Part shown: one piece after another, positions 16,082-20,929 of the stretch
Layout of the letters: each line of letters opens with the position of its first letter
Numbering within the stretch: the stretch's first letter is position 1
Assembly (NCBI GenBank): GCA_964388745.1
Contig: CAYMBP010000023.1
Location: 1 to 20,929, forward strand
Direction: 5' to 3'
DNA from: CAYMBP01 sp964388745
Lineage (GTDB): Bacteria; Babelota; Babeliae; Babelales; RVW-14
DNA length: 20,929 bases
Notes under the pieces: model-generated
The model's input: only the letters and a program-made list of their open reading frames with translations
Told to the model about the DNA's origin: nothing
Databases searched by the model: none
Translations under genes and position numbers: made by a program

Positions 16082-17158
16082 ATGCTACATTACAAGTCAA
16101 AGATAGCTGTTATTTTTATTTTACTCATCACCCAAAAAACCTTAAAACCCTACACAAACAATATTCTTATACAAAACACCATTAAAACTATTCTGACCAA
16201 TGAAAAATTACTTCAATACTCGTGTATAGAACTTAGCCAAGACCTACAAACATCCCTCCCCTTCCCAACAATCGCCATCACTCAAACAATTTTAAATATG
16301 TTTAATATTTTTTATGAACACTATAGCCTTAATGAAACAACTTTAATAGAACAGACATATGTCCCCTTTTTTCCAAAAAGCTCTTGTACTTCAACTATCT
16401 CAGCAATAGTAAATAAAAATGATATTCAGATCCATGATTTTCACAATAATCAATCTATCTTTATTAATAATCCCTTTGATAGCAACATTGACATAATTAG
16501 CATTGCACCAGACAATTCACTTATCATTGCAGGAGGCGTAAAAGAAGAACAAAACATGTCAAACCCATTTCTTATAAGAAGAAATAAATTATTAATTTGG
16601 CAACTCTATAAACAAAACAAGGCATCACCACTTGAAGCTATTCCTCTTACATCGCTTAATAACAATGCAACCATACTTGCATTTTCTAACGATAGCAAAC
16701 TTCTTGCTATCGGAACTCGTCACGGTACAATATACATATACAACGCATTAACCTGGCAAACAATACATCGCTTCAATTCCTATAATAATAAAACAATAAC
16801 ATCTCTTGCATTTTCGCATGACAACCAAAATCTTGCATCTGCAAATATAGAAAATTTTGTAACTATTCACTCTTTGAATGCTAGTGATAAAAAAATATAT
16901 TTGTATTGCAATAAAAACCTTCCTGCGCAATGCTTAAAATTTAGTGAACAAAAAGATTTATTAATTTTTTATAGCGAAGACGAAAAAATCTATTCTCAAA
17001 AATGGATACCTTCTAATAAAGAAATTTTACATGACCTGAGCCTTGCCCAACTTATCCTTTCACTTAAAATTTATAAAGGTCATAAGCTTAAATATGAAGA
17101 CGACAAGGGCATATATAAATTACTACCACCACACCACCTTGCTGCACTTAACATCTAA
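16082..17158 (+). CDS. Secreted WD40-like protein with LSLAQL...LLPP C-terminal motif
   Basis: The 358-residue product has an N-terminal hydrophobic signal (KIAVIFILLITQ), then a helical domain (about 30-95) without a known match. WD40-type blades follow: IISIAPDNSLIIAGG...LLIWQL (138-175), ATILAFSNDSKLLAIGTRHGTIYIYNALT (196-224), ITSLAFSHDNQNLASANIENFVTIHSL (239-265), and a weak last one. The C-terminus has LHDLSLAQLILSLKI (316-330) and YKLLPPHHLAAL (345-356), the same motif order as in the proteins at 3656 and 9344. AGGGG (16067-16071) lies 10 nt before the ATG. The partner and role are unknown; an exported interaction scaffold is the cautious reading. It sits between the FtsB-like gene and that gene's pseudogene copy. 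Confidence 0.8.
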   Translation: MLHYKSKIAVIFILLITQKTLKPYTNNILIQNTIKTILTNEKLLQYSCIELSQDLQTSLPFPTIAITQTILNMFNIFYEHYSLNETTLIEQTYVPFFPKSSCTSTISAIVNKNDIQIHDFHNNQSIFINNPFDSNIDIISIAPDNSLIIAGGVKEEQNMSNPFLIRRNKLLIWQLYKQNKASPLEAIPLTSLNNNATILAFSNDSKLLAIGTRHGTIYIYNALTWQTIHRFNSYNNKTITSLAFSHDNQNLASANIENFVTIHSLNASDKKIYLYCNKNLPAQCLKFSEQKDLLIFYSEDEKIYSQKWIPSNKEILHDLSLAQLILSLKIYKGHKLKYEDDKGIYKLLPPHHLAALNI

Positions 17159-17245
17159 AAATTCATGTAGAATATTACTCAAGCAGCAGTTAAAAACCGC
17201 ACACATTTAAGGCCAACTATGAACTAGCAGATATAATATTGTTTT

Positions 17246-17462
17246 ATGTGCAACAACAAAGTACAGCAAGCACAAGATCTGCAAAAAAGTATAAATTATC
17301 ACCTCACAACAGACCTCCTATACCGCATAGTGTAAAAAATTTCAGAAGAAGTATGGATTTTTCACTCAACAAAAAAATTTTGTCTGTGAGCAATCAGCCT
17401 GCCTTAATTCTAACATGAGATTTACCAATAAACTCGTCTATCCTGTTTCACATAAGAAATAA
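17246..17462 (+). pseudogene. Decayed second copy of the FtsB-like gene
   Basis: The region aligns along its length with the FtsB-like gene at 15508-15792. From the ATG at 17246 it reads MCNNKVQQAQDLQKSI against MHNNKVDRARELQKKI. After a net 2-nt deletion it continues in the next frame as CKKFQKKYGFF against CEQLQSKYDFF, then NFVCEQSACLNSNMRFTNKLVYPVSHKK against the gene's C-terminus, ending at the homologous stop (17460-17462). A TAG (17328-17330) replaces an Arg codon. The frameshift plus the nonsense codon make it a pseudogene. Upstream similarity fades near 17225, so the transmembrane part is mostly lost. Confidence 0.85.
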
Positions 17463-17558
17463 AACCCAATTGATTATACTCTTTTAAAATAATACAATTG
17501 ATTAATTGATTTCTAATAGTTTTATTTATCTATGTTTTTTATGTCTCTGGAGATTATA

Positions 17559-17702
17559 GTGAATATTTTGCGCCTTCATCCACTTTTCAGAATAGATACA
17601 TCATTAAGTGACAAAGTCACCCTAACAGAGTTGATTGCCCTATCAAAAATGAACCAAATAGAACTTCTAGAAGCAGAAAAAATGCTTTTTGATCAAAAAT
17701 AA
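17559..17702 (+). CDS. Small ORF, 47 residues, unknown
   Basis: A GTG start at 17559 is preceded by GGAGAT (17549-17554) at normal spacing. The frame encodes 47 residues (MNILRLHPLFRIDTSLSD, then KVTLTELIALSKMNQIELL to the TAA at 17700-17702) that look helical at the C-terminus. The stop is followed 7 nt later by a very strong hairpin, so the unit is framed like a real gene. It may be a genuine small protein or a surviving fragment of a larger decayed gene; KVTLTELIAL recalls the LSLxQL motif of the WD40-like proteins. No family is recognised. Confidence 0.5.
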   Translation: MNILRLHPLFRIDTSLSDKVTLTELIALSKMNQIELLEAEKMLFDQK

Positions 17703-17709
17703 ATTATCT

Positions 17710-17741
17710 TGTATTGGGAGGAGCATGCTCCTCCCAATACA
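17710..17741 (+). terminator. 32-bp perfect palindrome, probable terminator
   Basis: Bases 17710-17725 and 17726-17741 are perfect reverse complements (TGTATTGGGAGGAGCA and its partner) with no spacer, so a hairpin would have 14 bp and a CATG loop. The arms are unusually G/C-rich for this genome. No T run follows. Its place 7 nt after a stop codon matches the other long hairpins here, so transcription termination is the likeliest role. A protein-binding palindrome is the alternative. Confidence 0.6.
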
Positions 17742-17748
17742 TATTCAA

Positions 17749-17984
17749 ATAGTTCGCAACCCACAAAAAATTGGATGGTTTGACATAGAAACTCAGACTC
17801 TCTTACACAAAGAGCTCTGATCTTTTACTAGAAACTGACCCTAACAAATCAAGTTGAATGCGCTCTCTTGAAAAAGCGCTCAAAAAAAGATCTTCTTTCT
17901 GTAATAGCAAAGCAGTACAAATTCTTATACAAAAATATAATAATACTAAAATTGCTTGATTTTTACTTAACGCTTAATCCATAA
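17749..17984 (+). pseudogene. Probable remnant of a WD40-type gene tail
   Basis: No intact gene is present, but short coding-like stretches appear in successive frames. From 17749 the frame reads VRNPQKIGWFDIETQTLLHKEL before a TGA at 17818. The next frame gives SDLLLETDPNKSS. From 17832 to 17984 the third frame gives KLTLTNQVECALLKKRSKK and onward. The first piece resembles the last blade and tail of the WD40-like proteins (WWYSFDHTLLKGLSLQQL at 9344; KWIPSNKEILHDLSLAQL at 16082), and LTLTNQVECALL resembles the motif after it. An alternative is a duplicate of part of the 47-residue ORF, as ACCCTAACA and the following 16 bases (13 identical) recur at 17838 and 17619. The call is tentative. 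Confidence 0.33.
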
Positions 17985-18020
17985 TGCTTCTCTAAGCAGT
18001 AACTTGCTAGAGTAGCCCTC

Positions 18021-18050
18021 TTCATGGTAAACTACACAATATCTTATACT
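18021..18050 (+). promoter_or_regulatory. Candidate promoter for lysS
   Basis: TATACT (18045-18050) is a good -10 with a weak -35 TTCATG (18021-18026) 18 bp upstream. It would give a leader of about 28 nt. An alternative pair further upstream is TTGATT (17956-17961) and CATAAT (17980-17985). Confidence 0.4.
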
Positions 18051-18084
18051 TTCAGCAGTTTAACCATTCAGAAATGACAAAACC

Positions 18085-19572
18085 ATGGAAAAGCAGCAAC
18101 ACAAGCCAGAAGAACTCAGTTCATCCAACGAACATGTTATTCGAGAAGAAAAAGTTCGTGCAATAGAAAAAGTTGGTGCATCAGCCTGGCCAACCTACAA
18201 AGCGGTCACTCACACCACACAAGAAGCTCATACCATTTTTGGAGAAAATAAAGAGACAACAGCAGAGTTTCTCCTCGCTGGACGCTTAATGAGCAAGCGA
18301 GATCATGGAAAAACCTATTTCGGGAATATTTCAGACCGTTCAGGAAACCTCCAGCTTTATATTAAAAAAAATGATCTTGGCGATGAAGCTTTCGAGCACT
18401 TCAAAAAATTTATTGATATTGGTGATATTATCTGGGTAAGGGGAGTGCTCTTCGTAACTAAAATGGGTGAAACAACATTGCATGTTCAAGAGCTTACTTT
18501 ATTAAGTAAATGCCTGCACCCGCTTCCAGAGAAATATCATGGTTTGGTTGACACTGAGCAACGTTATCGGCAGCGACACCTCGATTTAATTAGTAATCCA
18601 GATTCACGAGACAAATTCAAACGCCGCTCTCAAATTATTCAAAAGATCAGAAATTCACTTTTGGATCATGACTTTCTAGAAGTCGAAACTCCAATGCTAC
18701 ACCCCATTCCAGGTGGAGCTGCAGCAAAACCATTTGTAACTCATCACAATACATATGATATGCAGCTTTATTTACGAATTGCTCCTGAGCTTTATTTAAA
18801 GCGGCTTGTTATTGGTGGCCTTGAGCGAGTCTTTGAAATTAACCGTTGCTTTAGAAATGAAGGTATTTCAACCAAGCATAATCCAGAATTCACCACCCTT
18901 GAATTTTATATGGCTCATGGTGATTATAAAGTTGGCATGGCCTTAACTGAAGAAATTATTCACAAAGCGGCCAACAATGCTCCAGTAACTTATAACGGGC
19001 ATACCATTGATTTCTCTCAACCGTTTAAGCAATATACCGTTTCAGAGTCACTTGTTGCCATTGCCGGACTTACCGAAGAGCAAATATCTGAGGCTCATAT
19101 TGACTCGCTGATTGAAAAGCATGACGTCAAGATAGTCAAAAATGCTGCATATGGCGTAAAGCTTTTTGCACTATTTGAAGAGCTTGTTGAAAATAAAATT
19201 ATTGAACCAACCTTTATCACCGGTCATCCAGTTGAAACCTCTCCATTAGCTAAACGGGACCCTGAGCAGCCACACCTTGCAACACGATTTGAACTTTTTA
19301 TGCACGGTATGGAAATTGCAAATGGCTTTTCAGAGCTAAATGATCCTTATGATCAGGCTGCACGATTTAAAGACCAGGTTGCATCACGTGAAGCTGGTGA
19401 TGATGAGGCACATCACTACGATGCTGATTACGTTCATGCCCTTGAGTATGGGTTGCCTCCAACCGTTGGCGTGGGTATTGGTATTGATCGACTCACTATG
19501 CTATTAACAGATACTCAATCGATTAAAGATGTTATTTTATTTCCAACACTTAAAATGACACACGAGGAGTAA
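18085..19572 (+). CDS. lysS: Lysyl-tRNA synthetase, class II
   Basis: This enzyme charges tRNA-Lys with lysine in the cytoplasm. The 495-residue product is the usual length for bacterial LysRS. It has an N-terminal OB-fold anticodon-binding domain (about 60-155, LAGRLMSKRDHGKTYFGNI in part), then the class II core with YRQRHLDLI, motif 1 around FLEVETPML, motif 2 FEINRCFRNEGIST (about 250-263) followed by KHNPEFTTLEFY, and motif 3 GVGIGIDRL (462-470). ITGHP and SPLAKRDPEQP are family hallmarks. No Shine-Dalgarno is visible before the ATG; another ATG at 18074 is out of frame. recJ follows 20 nt after the stop and is probably co-transcribed. Confidence 0.97.
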   Translation: MEKQQHKPEELSSSNEHVIREEKVRAIEKVGASAWPTYKAVTHTTQEAHTIFGENKETTAEFLLAGRLMSKRDHGKTYFGNISDRSGNLQLYIKKNDLGDEAFEHFKKFIDIGDIIWVRGVLFVTKMGETTLHVQELTLLSKCLHPLPEKYHGLVDTEQRYRQRHLDLISNPDSRDKFKRRSQIIQKIRNSLLDHDFLEVETPMLHPIPGGAAAKPFVTHHNTYDMQLYLRIAPELYLKRLVIGGLERVFEINRCFRNEGISTKHNPEFTTLEFYMAHGDYKVGMALTEEIIHKAANNAPVTYNGHTIDFSQPFKQYTVSESLVAIAGLTEEQISEAHIDSLIEKHDVKIVKNAAYGVKLFALFEELVENKIIEPTFITGHPVETSPLAKRDPEQPHLATRFELFMHGMEIANGFSELNDPYDQAARFKDQVASREAGDDEAHHYDADYVHALEYGLPPTVGVGIGIDRLTMLLTDTQSIKDVILFPTLKMTHEE

Positions 19573-19592
19573 CCGTCTAAGCGGAAAGTAGT

Positions 19593-20929
19593 ATGATTAA
19601 ACAATCGGCACAAAAATCACCATCTCAATTGCCAATAGGGACAGACAAAGAGATAGATGACGACCTCATTACTGTGACAGGCGTCAAGTATCAATGGAAA
19701 ATGAAAAAGGTAGACGAGCAGGCTATTAAGACAATAGCCGCTCGCGCCCATCTTTCAATTCCCATTGTTCAAGCACTCTACCAGCGAGGGTTTACCGATG
19801 ATGCCGCCATTCGCTCACTTCTTTTTTGTTCATTCGAACAGGACGTTCCTCATCCCAGTAAATTGAAAGGCAGTGAGGTTGCAGCCCTGCGTATTATCAA
19901 AGCGATAGAGCTCAAAGAAAAAATGCTCATTTTCGGTGACTACGACGTTGATGGCGTTACCTCATCTGCCGTTATGCTTTGCTCACTCATTCCGCTTGGT
20001 GCAAATATCAATTACTTTTTACCTCATCGAGAAAAAGATGGTTATGGCCTTTCTGTCAAAGCAGTTGAGCGGGCACACAGAAGTGGCTACAAATTAATTA
20101 TTACGGTAGACAATGGCATCACCGCTCATGAAGCAGCAAAGCATGCCCATAAGCTTGGTATCGATTTGATTATCACCGATCACCACCGCCCACATGGCGA
20201 ACCACCCATTGCCTTGAGTATTGTAAATCCTAATCAAGATGAATGTAACTACCCATTCAAAAAACTCGCCGGTGTTGGTGTTATTTTTAAACTTATCTGT
20301 TTGATCTATGAACAGCTTGGGCTTCCTGATTTACCGAATAAGCTCTATGAGCTTTTGATGCTTGGCACTATTGCAGACGTGGTTCCTTTGCTCCAGGAAA
20401 ATAGATACTGGGTGCAGTTCGGCCTGCACAAAGTTAATCGAGGATACAGTCCCGCCATGACTGCTCTTGTTGAAAATGCTGAACTGAATAAAGAGCGGCT
20501 CAGCTCACTTGATGTTGGTTTTATGATTGCTCCTCAAATCAATGCCCTTGGACGGCTTGATGATTCACGAGAGGCGGTACGTTTTTTAATTAGTGCTGAC
20601 ACGAATGAAGTCTTCAGAATAGCTCGCACACTTAAAGAAATGAATGAAGAGCGAAAAAAAATTGACCAGCGAATCTACCAACAAGTTGAGCAACAAATTG
20701 TGAATAAAAATATTAATTTGCAAGATGACGCCGTCATCATTGCTTCAGATAACAAATGGCCTGCCGGCGTTATTGGTTTAGTAGCTGGTAAACTGATGCA
20801 CAACTTTGGACGCCCAACTTTTTTGTTCCATCTTGATAAAAAAGGAATAGCAAAAGGATCATGCCGTTCAATTCCAGAATTTAATGTTTTTGATGCCCTC
20901 GTTGAATGCAAGGATCTTTTACTTTCATT
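19593..20929 (+). CDS. recJ: Single-stranded-DNA 5'-3' exonuclease RecJ, 3' end outside window
   Basis: The frame runs from the ATG at 19593 to the window edge with no stop (about 445 residues; the full protein is usually 560-600). RecJ digests single-stranded DNA 5' to 3' in recombination and mismatch or base-excision repair. The DHH domain carries the metal-binding motifs DYDVDG (116-121), TVDNG (171-175) and TDHH (195-198), with LGTIADVVPL and INALGRLDD further on. The DHHA1 domain is entered, with WPAGVIGLVAGKL and GSCRSI (422-427). About 40 extra residues precede the usual start of homology, so a shorter start is possible; the ribosome site (GCGGAAAG) is weak. It lies 20 nt after lysS. 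Confidence 0.95.
   Translation, partial: MIKQSAQKSPSQLPIGTDKEIDDDLITVTGVKYQWKMKKVDEQAIKTIAARAHLSIPIVQALYQRGFTDDAAIRSLLFCSFEQDVPHPSKLKGSEVAALRIIKAIELKEKMLIFGDYDVDGVTSSAVMLCSLIPLGANINYFLPHREKDGYGLSVKAVERAHRSGYKLIITVDNGITAHEAAKHAHKLGIDLIITDHHRPHGEPPIALSIVNPNQDECNYPFKKLAGVGVIFKLICLIYEQLGLPDLPNKLYELLMLGTIADVVPLLQENRYWVQFGLHKVNRGYSPAMTALVENAELNKERLSSLDVGFMIAPQINALGRLDDSREAVRFLISADTNEVFRIARTLKEMNEERKKIDQRIYQQVEQQIVNKNINLQDDAVIIASDNKWPAGVIGLVAGKLMHNFGRPTFLFHLDKKGIAKGSCRSIPEFNVFDALVECKDLLLS

Noticed and set aside
20675..20911. Minus-strand 78-codon frame at the window end.
   Set aside because: It lies entirely inside the strongly conserved recJ frame on the other strand.
1..20929. CRISPR arrays, insertion sequences, integrases, prophage genes, restriction or toxin-antitoxin genes.
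   Set aside because: No regular spaced repeats, transposase motifs, terminal inverted repeats or recognisable defence proteins were seen.

Overview
This window looks like part of the chromosome of a low-GC, host-associated bacterium. The best guess is the candidate phylum Dependentiae (TM6, Babeliae). The reasons are an AT-rich genome, a dense crowd of small secreted proteins without recognisable families, several signal-peptide-bearing WD40-like proteins, and a thin set of housekeeping genes (PBP2, CtpA, RapZ, an FtsB-like protein, LysRS, RecJ). The phylum assignment is inference from gene style; no rRNA or marker tree is available here.

Layout. (1) 1-3407, plus strand: four consecutive genes encode secreted or truncated proteins that share one C-terminal domain, so this is a locally expanded paralogous family. 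Two long hairpins sit between or after them. (2) 3656-4942: a secreted protein of unknown function that meets the next gene tail to tail with no spacer. (3) 4943-7906, minus strand: a DUF155/RMD1-family membrane protein and a divergent penicillin-binding protein 2. (4) 8137-12352, plus strand: a Gly/Ala-rich secreted protein, then a likely three-gene operon of two WD40-like secreted proteins and a membrane-anchored coiled-coil protein. (5) 12466-12728, minus strand: a tRNA operon His-Pro-Arg with a clear promoter at 12772-12800. (6) 12818-14506, minus strand: a CtpA-type protease, divergent from rapZ and an FtsB/DivIC-like gene at 14617-15792. (7) 16082-17984: a third WD40-like secreted protein, then a stretch of decayed DNA. 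It holds a clear pseudogene copy of the FtsB-like gene, a 47-codon ORF, a 32-bp perfect palindrome and a probable remnant of a WD40-type gene tail. (8) 18085-20929, plus strand: lysS followed by recJ, which runs off the window; these two are visibly richer in G+C than the secreted genes.

The most interesting signals are: (a) the tandem secreted-protein family with a shared C-terminal domain; (b) a short C-terminal motif pair (LSLxQL ... LPxxxK) that recurs at the ends of otherwise dissimilar secreted proteins and faintly resembles the eukaryotic SOCS/F-box style of motif; and (c) evidence that the pair 'FtsB-like gene + WD40-like gene' was duplicated in tandem and that the second copy is rotting. 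Together these suggest a genome that keeps producing, duplicating and discarding exported, probably host-directed proteins around a small conserved core. No CRISPR array, insertion sequence, prophage or restriction system was seen.
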